Source of the DNA: an uncultured Eubacteriales bacterium
GTDB taxonomy: Bacteria > Bacillota_A > Clostridia > Christensenellales > Aristaeellaceae
Direction of reading: 5' to 3'
DNA length: 5,449 nt
NCBI GenBank assembly: GCA_902803675.1
Contig: CADCQZ010000170.1
Span: forward strand, 1-5,449
How positions within the stretch are numbered: the stretch's first letter is position 1; the number at the start of each line of letters is the position of its first letter. Shown here one piece after another: positions 1 through 5,449 of the stretch. A program made the translations under genes and the position numbers. The notes below the pieces were generated by a model, which searched no databases, had not been told where the DNA came from, and worked only from the letters and a program-made list of their open reading frames with translations.

Positions 1-971
1 CTCATCTGGGCCCAGGTGAAGCAGGAAGCGCACTTGTCAGCCGCCATGACGATGTACATGTCGGCCTGCTTGCGGGTGGCGAACTCCTGATCGATGATGC
101 CGTCCTTGTACAGCTCCTGCACGGCGGTCAGGAAGTCCTTATAGCGGGGATGCTCATACACCATGGTGTAGGTGCCGTCGTCCAGCACGCAGAACTGCGC
201 GTCGCTGGAGGCCTTGATGCCGAACGCATTGAGCAGGATGTGCAGGCAGCGCTCGCCGCTCTCGCCCATCTCCAGCACCAGCGGGATCTCGTCGGAGGGA
301 TCGCCGTTGCCGTTCACATCGTTGTCGCGCACGCCGTACCAGAAGGCTTTCCACTGATCCCAGGTGTCGGGGGTGTCAAAGTCGATGACGCCCATCGCCT
401 GCAGCTTCTGGGCCCAGTCCTTACGGAAGGTCATGGACTGGGAGCCGGGGACGTTCACGATGGTGGGGATGGCGTAGATGTGGCCGTCGGCGCTGGCCCA
501 GCTGGAGAGCCTGTCGCCCACAGCGGCCACCACGTTGGGGATCAGATCCAGATAGTCATCCAGGGGGATGATGGCGCCGTCGTTCGCCAGGGCGGAGATG
601 CCGTAGGCACCGGGCTGGATCACGTCGGGCAGGTTCTTCACATCGGAGGAAGCGTTGGCCAGGATGGTGCTCACGATGGAAGCGTAGCCGTCACTGGTGC
701 GCCAGTCGATGTCCCAGTGCACGCCGGTCTTCTTTTCCACGCTGGGCAGGTAGTAGCAGCCGTCGAACTCTTTGGCGTACTGGTTGTAGTGGATGCCGGT
801 CATGGTGAAGGTGATGCCGCCGTCCACATAGAACTCTTCGCTGGGCGCGATCTCGACATCTTTCCACCAGTTCGCCGCCATGCCGCCCACATCATCGGTG
901 GCGGTCGCGAAAGCGGCGGATACAGACATCAGCATAGCCAGTGCCAGTACCAGGGATACGATCTTCTTCAT
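1..971 (-). CDS. Extracellular solute-binding protein of a CUT1 carbohydrate ABC transporter (LplA/AlgQ-like), C-terminus cut off by window edge
   Basis: The frame is open from an ATG at 971-969 to position 1, giving 323 residues; this family usually has about 450-560, so the C-terminal lobe is missing. The start is fixed by AGGAGG at 984-979, seven bases upstream. Residues 1-22 form a signal peptide (MKK, then a hydrophobic stretch to about AFA), followed by ATDD. There is no lipobox cysteine: the first Cys is residue 72. The mature part has typical features of the group: an LPDV motif near 114-117, a YAIPTIVN-type strand at 166-173, FRKDW at 182-186 and a DxDxNGNGDPSDEIP loop at 216-230. 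That loop resembles the EF-hand-like calcium site known in the alginate-binding AlgQ proteins. Its role would be to capture a sugar or oligosaccharide outside the membrane for the two permeases encoded just upstream. The ligand cannot be read from sequence. The family call is firm; the subfamily is inferred. Confidence 0.9.
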   Translation of the reverse strand, partial: MKKIVSLVLALAMLMSVSAAFATATDDVGGMAANWWKDVEIAPSEEFYVDGGITFTMTGIHYNQYAKEFDGCYYLPSVEKKTGVHWDIDWRTSDGYASIVSTILANASSDVKNLPDVIQPGAYGISALANDGAIIPLDDYLDLIPNVVAAVGDRLSSWASADGHIYAIPTIVNVPGSQSMTFRKDWAQKLQAMGVIDFDTPDTWDQWKAFWYGVRDNDVNGNGDPSDEIPLVLEMGESGERCLHILLNAFGIKASSDAQFCVLDDGTYTMVYEHPRYKDFLTAVQELYKDGIIDQEFATRKQADMYIVMAADKCASCFTWAQM

Positions 972-978
972 GGTTCAG

Positions 979-984
979 CCTCCT
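979..984 (-). promoter_or_regulatory. Strong Shine-Dalgarno of the binding-protein gene
   Basis: The perfect AGGAGG on the minus strand lies seven bases before the ATG at 971. It is the closest match to consensus in the window. It sits directly downstream of an A/T-rich inverted repeat, so the third gene of the operon has its own strong translation signal. This fits the usual need for more binding protein than permease. Confidence 0.85.
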
Positions 985-998
985 ATAAAATTTTTTAT
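985..998 (-). repeat. A/T-rich inverted repeat just upstream of the binding-protein ribosome site
   Basis: ATAAAA-TT-TTTTAT is a perfect inverted repeat with a 2-nt centre, lying in the 60-nt gap between the second permease and the binding-protein gene. As RNA it could form only a weak A-U hairpin. It may act instead as an unstructured A/U-rich enhancer in front of the Shine-Dalgarno. A second short stem (CAGCG at 1004-1008 with CGCTG at 1020-1024, 11-nt loop) follows the permease stop codon. Neither is followed by a U tract that would make a convincing terminator. Function is unproven. Confidence 0.4.
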
Positions 999-1031
999 TC
1001 TCTCAGCGTCTCCTGTGGGCGCTGGGGAAAA

Positions 1032-1967
1032 CTAACCCTTGACGGAGCCCAGCATCACGCCGGACACGAAGAACCGCTGGATGAAGGGGTAGATGGCGAT
1101 CATCGGGATCATGGACACCACCAGCACGGCGTTCTTGATCTGGGTGTTGAGGGCCGCCACGCCCTTCATGGCCTCGGACTTGGACAGGGTGGACAGGTTG
1201 CTGGTGGAGGATTCCGCCGCCAGCACCAGGGACTTGAGCTCCAGCTGCAGCGTCTTGTTGGCGGTGGAGGACACCAGGATCAGGGGGTTCATGTAGTCGT
1301 TCCAGTGGCCCACGATCACCCACAGGGCCACGGTGGCCAGCACGGGCTTGGACAGCGGGATCACCAGGCGGAACAGGATCCTGAAATCGTTGGCGCCGTC
1401 GATGCGGGCGCTCTCGATGACGCTCATGGGGATGGAGGAGAAGTAGCTGCGGATGATCACCACGTTGTAGGCGCTGATGAGGCCGTGCAGGATCAGGGCC
1501 CACAGATTGTCATACAGCCCCAGGGACTGCATGGTCAGGAACATGGGCACGATGCCGCCCTGGAACCACATGGTGATCATGATGGCCATGGTGTAGATCT
1601 TCTTGCCGTAGAACCGGCCGAAGGCCAGGGGATAGGCGGCGATCGACAGCGCGATCAGGCTGAGCACGCAGCCCACGCCGGACACGAAGGCGGTGTTCCA
1701 GATGGAGTGCCACAACTCGTTGTCCTTGAAGATGGTGGTGTAGGCCTGGGGGTTGTAGCCGATGGGGTAGAAGGTCACGTTGGCCGCCATGACCTGGGTC
1801 TCATTGGAGACGGAGATGGAGATGACGTTGAGCACCGGGTACAAAAGGAAAATGAGCAGCAGCAGCATGAAAATGATGTTGCAGACGTTGAAGATCTTCT
1901 CCCCCCGGGAGCGCTTGATGAAATCATCTTCGTGCCTGCGGCGCTTTTTGACGGTGACGGCGGACAT
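1032..1967 (-). CDS. Carbohydrate ABC transporter permease, YtcP/LplC (CarB-type) family
   Basis: This 311-residue inner-membrane permease is one half of the translocation channel of a CUT1 sugar importer. It is full length for the family. After a basic N-terminus (KKRRRHEDD), hydrophobic segments fall at about 28-52, 92-118, 124-148, 153-175, 206-222 and 278-300, consistent with six membrane spans. The cytoplasmic EAA loop that docks the ATPase is clear: E185-S-A-R-I-D-G191 and a closing I203-P204. The C-terminal FVSGVMLGSVKG ending is characteristic of YtcP/LplC proteins. The ATG at 1967 has AAAGGAG at 1982-1976, eight bases upstream. The gene begins 18 nt after the stop of the LplB-type permease and ends (TAG) 60 nt before the binding-protein gene, so all three are almost certainly cotranscribed. 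The transported substrate is unknown. Confidence 0.95.
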   Translation of the reverse strand: MSAVTVKKRRRHEDDFIKRSRGEKIFNVCNIIFMLLLLIFLLYPVLNVISISVSNETQVMAANVTFYPIGYNPQAYTTIFKDNELWHSIWNTAFVSGVGCVLSLIALSIAAYPLAFGRFYGKKIYTMAIMITMWFQGGIVPMFLTMQSLGLYDNLWALILHGLISAYNVVIIRSYFSSIPMSVIESARIDGANDFRILFRLVIPLSKPVLATVALWVIVGHWNDYMNPLILVSSTANKTLQLELKSLVLAAESSTSNLSTLSKSEAMKGVAALNTQIKNAVLVVSMIPMIAIYPFIQRFFVSGVMLGSVKG

Positions 1968-1985
1968 ATTTCGCGCTCCTTTCTT

Positions 1986-2990
1986 TTAGAATAGGGAGGT
2001 CTCGGACACCTTGCGGCTGACGAAGTTGGCCAGCAGCACCAGGATCAGGGACACCACCGAGTTGAACAGGCCGCCGGCGGTGGCCAGGCCGTACTTGTGG
2101 CCCTCCATGCCGATCTTGTACACGTAGGTGGGCAGCATCTCGGACACCTGGAGATTGAGGGTGTTCTGCAGCAGGTAGATCTTGTCGAACACGCAGTTGA
2201 GCATCTGCCCGATCTGCATGATGAGCAGCAGGATGAAGGTGGGCAGGATGCCCGGGATGGTCACGTGGAGCACCTGCTTCCATTTGTTGGCGCCGTCGAT
2301 CTTCGCGGCCTCATAGAGCGTCTGGTCGATGCCGGAGATGGCGGAGATGTAGATGACGGCGTTCCAGCCCACGGTCTGCCACACGCCGGAGACGAGGTTG
2401 ACGCCGTAGAAGTAGTCCGGATCGGAGAGGAAGTTGATGGGCGTTTTGCCCAGCATCCGGAAGATCTTCGCCAGGGTGCCCATGGACGGGGAGCAGATAT
2501 TGTTGATGATGCTCACCAGCACCACGGTGGAGATGAAGTGGGGCATGTAGCTGACGGTCTGGACGAATTTCTTGTAGTGGATGTTCCTCAGCTCGTTGAG
2601 CAGCAGGGCGAACACCAGGGGCGCGGGGAAGCAGATGAGCAGGGACAGGCTGTTGAGCGTCAGGGTGTTGCGGATGTACTGCCACAGCTCCGGGGACCCC
2701 AGCAGGCGCTCGAACCACTTGAGGCCCACGTACTTGGAGCCCTCAAAGCCCTTGAGCAGCTTATAGTCGTAGAAGGAGGCCCGCAGGTAATACATGGGCA
2801 TGTATTTGAACAGGATCAGGTAGACCATCACGGGGATGACCATCAGGTAGATATAGCGGTTCTGCCAGATCTGGTTCCTGATCTGCCTGCGCTTCATGGA
2901 GGAATTGAATATATTCCGCCTGCCTCCGGGGCGGGTATGGACAGCCGATTGTTGACTCAATTGCAACGCCTCTTTCCGTACGGTCTTCAA
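1986..2990 (-). CDS. Carbohydrate ABC transporter permease, LplB family (start uncertain)
   Basis: This is the first gene of the operon and the partner permease of the importer. With the TTG start at 2990 it has 334 residues. Hydrophobic segments lie at about 46-66, 108-132, 148-166, 196-218, 250-268 and 304-326. The EAA loop reads E227-A-A-K-I-D-G233 with I245-P246. The KVSETSLF C-terminus matches the usual LplB ending. The start is ambiguous. TTG at 2990 has only a weak upstream AAGGGA. TTG at 2960 has AAAGAGG eight bases before it (324 residues). ATG at 2897 gives a 303-residue protein whose N-terminus (MKRRQIRNQIWQNRYIYLM) best matches the family's usual start, but it has no Shine-Dalgarno. 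Residues 1-31 look unlike the family and may be untranslated. The gene ends with TAA and is followed after 18 nt by the second permease. The family call is firm; the exact 5' end is not. Confidence 0.93.
   Translation of the reverse strand: MKTVRKEALQLSQQSAVHTRPGGRRNIFNSSMKRRQIRNQIWQNRYIYLMVIPVMVYLILFKYMPMYYLRASFYDYKLLKGFEGSKYVGLKWFERLLGSPELWQYIRNTLTLNSLSLLICFPAPLVFALLLNELRNIHYKKFVQTVSYMPHFISTVVLVSIINNICSPSMGTLAKIFRMLGKTPINFLSDPDYFYGVNLVSGVWQTVGWNAVIYISAISGIDQTLYEAAKIDGANKWKQVLHVTIPGILPTFILLLIMQIGQMLNCVFDKIYLLQNTLNLQVSEMLPTYVYKIGMEGHKYGLATAGGLFNSVVSLILVLLANFVSRKVSETSLF
2969..2975 (-). promoter_or_regulatory. Candidate ribosome binding site for an internal TTG start of the LplB-type permease
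   Basis: AAAGAGG on the minus strand lies eight bases upstream of the TTG at 2960-2958. It is a better-placed Shine-Dalgarno than that of the outermost TTG at 2990 or the first ATG at 2897. If used, the permease starts at 2960. This is sequence-based inference only. Confidence 0.4.
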
Positions 2991-3047
2991 GGGACAGAGC
3001 TTCCCTTTTGAAATTGTGAAATGTCAGCGGCGCTCAAATCTGCCGAT

Positions 3048-3076
3048 ATTTTATCATGCGGGCCATGAAAGCGCAA
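3048..3076 (-). promoter_or_regulatory. Predicted sigma-A-type promoter of the ABC transporter operon
   Basis: On the minus strand a -35 TTGCGC (3076-3071) is followed by a 17-nt spacer and a -10 TAAAAT (3053-3048). An extended -10 TG lies at 3056-3055. Transcription would begin near 3041, giving a leader of about 50 nt before the TTG at 2990 or about 80 nt before the TTG at 2960. The -35 box lies inside the cre-like sequence at 3066-3079, so repressor binding there would block polymerase. The match and spacing are good, but no experiment supports it. Confidence 0.65.
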
Positions 3077-3079
3077 GCC
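3066..3079. promoter_or_regulatory. Candidate cre / LacI-family operator over the transporter -35 box
   Basis: TGAAAGCGCAAGCC matches the Bacillota catabolite-responsive element consensus TGWAARCGYTWNCW at 12 of 14 positions, including the central CG and the full TGNAANCG half-site. The two mismatches are in the right half. The site covers the -35 hexamer of the transporter promoter, the usual place for CcpA repression. It could equally be the operator of a local LacI-family regulator, whose sites share the same core. No regulator gene is in the window. Confidence 0.45.
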
Positions 3080-3086
3080 CTTTTTA

Positions 3087-3108
3087 GCGCCGCGCGCCGG
3101 GCCGGGCG
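3087..3108. other. 22-nt uninterrupted G/C tract between the divergent promoters
   Basis: Every base from 3087 to 3108 is G or C, inside an otherwise A/T-richer intergenic region. The tract contains a direct repeat of GCGCC (3087-3091 and 3094-3098) and a tandem CCGGG (3097-3101 and 3102-3106). It separates the two promoters. It may be a regulator site or a barrier to DNA melting, or simply reflect genome composition; no known motif was recognised. Confidence 0.3.
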
Positions 3109-3130
3109 TGATTTTACAAACGAAAAAGGC

Positions 3131-3159
3131 TTTTCAACGGAGGGAAAAACTGCTAATCT
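3131..3159 (+). promoter_or_regulatory. Predicted sigma-A-type promoter of the DUF5107 gene
   Basis: A -35 TTTTCA (3131-3136), 17-nt spacer and -10 TAATCT (3154-3159) with an extended TG at 3151-3152 point toward the plus-strand gene. Transcription would start near 3166, giving a leader of about 30 nt that contains the ribosome site. The -35 lies at the end of an imperfect palindrome, GAAAAAGGCTTTTC (3122-3135), which might be an operator. Together with the opposite promoter it makes a divergent pair with about 54 nt between the -35 boxes. Confidence 0.6.
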
Positions 3160-3197
3160 ATACAGAAGGAAAAACGCGTCAAAAGGGGGATACCGTT

Positions 3198-5449
3198 ATG
3201 GACCGTGTGGCCGTCAGGGATGAAAAGAGGCTGTTTCCCGTTTATGGGATGGCCGGGGCGGAACAGATGCCCATGTTCGCCGAAAACCGGGTGCATCAGC
3301 GCTCGTCGGGCGATCCCTATCCCAACAAGGTGGTCATGGGGGTGGACCGGAGCCGGAAGGAGATGAAGCCCCTGAGGGTGATCACTCTGGAGAACGAGTA
3401 CCTGAGGATCGAGATGATGCCGGAGCTGGGGGGCCGGATCTATTCGGCTTTCGACAAGCGCACGGGGTATGATTTTTTCTATAAGCAGCACGTGATCAAG
3501 CCGGCCCTCATCGGCCTTCTGGGCAGCTGGATCTCCGGCGGGTGCGAGTTCAACTGGCCCTGCCACCACCGGCCGGGCACCTACATGCCCGTGGACGTGA
3601 GCGTGGAGGAAGGCGGGGACGGCTCCGTCACCGTGTGGATGGGGGACAATGAGCCCCTGGACCGGATGAAGGGCATGGTGGGGGTGTGCCTGAAGCCCGG
3701 GGAGGCCCGGTTCGATACCCGGATGAAGGTGTACAACCGCACACCTCAGCGGCGGTCCTTCCTGTGGTGGGAGAACGCCGCCGTGCCGGTGAACGAGGAC
3801 TACCGCCTGGTGTTCCCGCCGGACGTGGACTACGTGCAGTTCCACTACCGCAAGAACGTGACCACCTATCCCGTGGCCTCCGGGGTGTACAACGGCATCC
3901 GCATGGGGCAGGGGACGGACCTGAGCTACCATAAAAACACCCGGCAGCCCACCTCGTACTTCTGCGGGGAGACGGGATATGACTTTTTCGGCGGGTATGA
4001 CGAGGGGAAGCGCTGCGGCGTGATCCACGTGGCGGACCGGTACGTGTCCGTGGGCAAAAAGATGTTCACCTGGGCCTACAACCAGCTCAGCGAGAGCTGG
4101 GAAAAGGCCCTGACGGATACGGACGGGCCCTACGCGGAGCTGATGGCCTCCAGCTATTCCCTGAACCAGCCGGATTTTAACTGGCTGATGCCCTATGAGG
4201 GCAAGAGCTTCAGCCAGATGTGGTACCCGGTGGGGGATCTGGGCCTGCCCATATGCGCCTGCGCCGAGGCGGCCGTCGCCCTGGGGGACGGGCAGGTGCG
4301 CCTGCAGGCGACGGTGCCTTTTGCGGGGACCCTGACAGTGGACGGCATTGAGCATCCCGTCAAGGCGGGGCCGGATGAGATCATCGCCCTGCCGGCGGAA
4401 GGGGAAGTGCTCGTGATGGAGCTCAAGGACGCGTCCGGGCGCTGCCTGATGAAGTATATAAGGCCCGGGAAGCGCGCTCCCCGCCTGCCCTCCACCCTGC
4501 CGGACAACCCGTCCCTGGACCAAATGCGCACCGCCCAGGAAGCGACCCTCATGGCGGTGCACGCGGAGCAGTACCGGGACCCGGCGGCCCGGCCGGACGG
4601 GTATCTCAAAAAAGCCCTGGAGCTGGATCCGGAATATGTGCCGGCCCTGACGCTGCTGGCGGCGTGGGAGCTGGAGCACCTGCGGCCGGAGGCGGCCCTT
4701 CGATCGGCGGAGCGGGCCTGGCGGAAGGTGACCTGGCGCAATTACCATCCCGAGAGCGGGGAGATCCAGTACCTGACGGGCCGCATCCTGGAGGCCCTGG
4801 GCCGGGACGATGAAGCCTACGGATGGTACCGGGGCTCCGCCTGGGCACAGGACAGCCGCAGCCGCGCCCTGACCCGCGCGGCGATGATCGCCTGCCGGCG
4901 GGGGGACTATCCGGATGCGGAGCGTCTCGCCCGGGAAGCCCTGGAGGCCCACGGCGCCAACGAGACGGCGCGCCTCATCCTGGCCGCCGCGGGGAGGCAT
5001 CTGGGCCTCAAGGAAGCGGAGGATATCCTGGACGCGCTTTTGAAGGCGGATCCCCTGTGCCAGCCGGCGCGCCTGATGAAGCTGGGAGCCGCGGACGCGT
5101 TCTGGAGCGGCGTCGGCGAGGACAGGGCCCAGGCCTGCCTGGATATCACGGAGGACCTCCTGGCCCTGGGCGAAAAGGACCTGGCGGTGCGGGCCCTTGA
5201 GACCCTTCCGGAGAAGACGAGCGTGACGCAGATCCTTCTCGCCCGGCTGACGGGGAATGAAGGGCTGCTGGACAGCCTGCCGGAGGGCTGCGGCATCGCG
5301 TATCCCGCCCGCCCCCTGGAGGCGGAAGCGCTCAGGTGGGCCGTGAAAGCGCGGCCGGGGAGCGCCGCGGCGGCGGATCTTCTGGCCACGATCCTCTATG
5401 CCCGGGGGCACCATCAGGAGGCGGCGGAGCTGTGGGAGAGGGCGGCCGC
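3198..5449 (+). CDS. DUF5107 domain protein with C-terminal TPR-like repeats, 3' end cut off by window edge
   Basis: The frame is open from ATG 3198 to the right edge (750 residues and part of the next codon). AAGGGGGA at 3183-3190, with eight bases between its G run and the ATG, supports this start. No signal peptide or membrane segment is seen, so it is probably cytoplasmic. Residues about 28-345 are a DUF5107 domain by motif recognition: ENEYLRIEMMPELGGRI (65-81), KPALIGLLGSWISGG (101-115), EFNWPCHHRP (117-126), KGMVGV (158-163), FLWWENAAV (188-196), FPPDV (206-210), PTSYF (251-255), FFGGYD (263-268), HVADRYVSVGKK (277-288) and GPYAELM (310-316). The early strand-PELGGRI pattern resembles galactose-mutarotase-like beta-sandwiches, so carbohydrate binding or cleavage is plausible but unproven. 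After a proline-rich linker (about 423-442), alpha-helical TPR-like repeats run to the edge, clearest at 445-480, 520-553, 556-588, 590-620 and 722-750. From memory, relatives reach about 1000-1100 residues, so a quarter or more is probably missing. The domain call is firm; the activity is unknown. Confidence 0.88.
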   Translation, partial: MDRVAVRDEKRLFPVYGMAGAEQMPMFAENRVHQRSSGDPYPNKVVMGVDRSRKEMKPLRVITLENEYLRIEMMPELGGRIYSAFDKRTGYDFFYKQHVIKPALIGLLGSWISGGCEFNWPCHHRPGTYMPVDVSVEEGGDGSVTVWMGDNEPLDRMKGMVGVCLKPGEARFDTRMKVYNRTPQRRSFLWWENAAVPVNEDYRLVFPPDVDYVQFHYRKNVTTYPVASGVYNGIRMGQGTDLSYHKNTRQPTSYFCGETGYDFFGGYDEGKRCGVIHVADRYVSVGKKMFTWAYNQLSESWEKALTDTDGPYAELMASSYSLNQPDFNWLMPYEGKSFSQMWYPVGDLGLPICACAEAAVALGDGQVRLQATVPFAGTLTVDGIEHPVKAGPDEIIALPAEGEVLVMELKDASGRCLMKYIRPGKRAPRLPSTLPDNPSLDQMRTAQEATLMAVHAEQYRDPAARPDGYLKKALELDPEYVPALTLLAAWELEHLRPEAALRSAERAWRKVTWRNYHPESGEIQYLTGRILEALGRDDEAYGWYRGSAWAQDSRSRALTRAAMIACRRGDYPDAERLAREALEAHGANETARLILAAAGRHLGLKEAEDILDALLKADPLCQPARLMKLGAADAFWSGVGEDRAQACLDITEDLLALGEKDLAVRALETLPEKTSVTQILLARLTGNEGLLDSLPEGCGIAYPARPLEAEALRWAVKARPGSAAAADLLATILYARGHHQEAAELWERAA

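Noticed and set aside
1004..1024. Possible intrinsic terminator after the YtcP-type permease
   Set aside because: The stem is only five base pairs with an 11-nt loop and no U tract directly after it on the minus strand. The next gene follows in the same operon.
150..1994. A 614-codon open frame on the plus strand running antisense to the binding-protein and YtcP-type permease genes
   Set aside because: It is rich in His, Gly, Val and Asp with no recognisable domain, runs through the intercistronic gap, and lies opposite two genes with clear motifs and ribosome sites. Long antisense frames are expected in GC-rich coding DNA.
2097..3011. A 304-codon plus-strand frame antisense to the LplB-type permease
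   Set aside because: It has the same low-complexity His/Asp/Gly/Val composition, no motif, and sits opposite a well-supported permease.
3026..3093. Inverted 8-bp repeat GCGGCGCT (3027-3034) and AGCGCCGC (3086-3093) flanking the transporter promoter, suggestive of DNA looping
   Set aside because: Eight GC-rich bases can recur by chance in a GC-rich 200-nt region. Nothing else supports paired operators.
3171..3184. ACGCGT palindrome in the DUF5107 leader considered as a LacI-type operator
   Set aside because: The flanks do not match TGNAANCG, and the symmetry breaks immediately outside the six-base core.
3153..5414. A 753-codon minus-strand frame antisense to the DUF5107 gene
   Set aside because: The translation is Pro/Arg/Gly/His-rich with no domain, and it mirrors almost the whole DUF5107-TPR reading frame. 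It is a codon-bias shadow.

Overview
The window looks like a chromosomal carbohydrate-uptake locus from a GC-rich, Gram-positive-type bacterium, most likely an uncultured gut or rumen member of the Clostridia (Bacillota). The reasons are the LplB/YtcP-type sugar permease pair with no ATPase gene beside it, strong purine-rich Shine-Dalgarno sites, a cre-like box in the control region, and strong G/C bias at third codon positions. The assignment is inferred from style and family memory, not from a marker gene.

Layout. The minus strand carries a three-gene operon read right to left: an LplB-type permease (about 2990-1986), a YtcP/LplC-type permease (1967-1032, 18 nt after the first) and an extracellular solute-binding protein (971 down to the left edge, where its C-terminus is cut off). 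About 207 nt of non-coding DNA (2991-3197) separates this operon from a divergent plus-strand gene. That gene, from 3198 to the right edge and also cut off, encodes a cytoplasmic DUF5107 protein followed by TPR-like helical repeats. No RNA gene, CRISPR array, insertion sequence or convincing terminator is visible.

The intergenic region holds two well-formed sigma-A-type promoters facing away from each other. Both have 17-nt spacers and extended -10 elements. A cre-like sequence lies across the -35 box of the transporter promoter, and a 22-nt run of pure G/C lies between the promoters.

How the genes may work together (inference): the binding protein captures an oligosaccharide or glycoside outside the cell. 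The two permeases, energised by an ATPase encoded elsewhere (MsmX-like sharing is common for this class), import it. The divergently transcribed DUF5107-TPR protein, which has no signal peptide, acts on the product in the cytoplasm. DUF5107 has no function I can vouch for, so the pairing with a dedicated importer is the most interesting point here: it is a candidate uncharacterised glycan-utilisation system.
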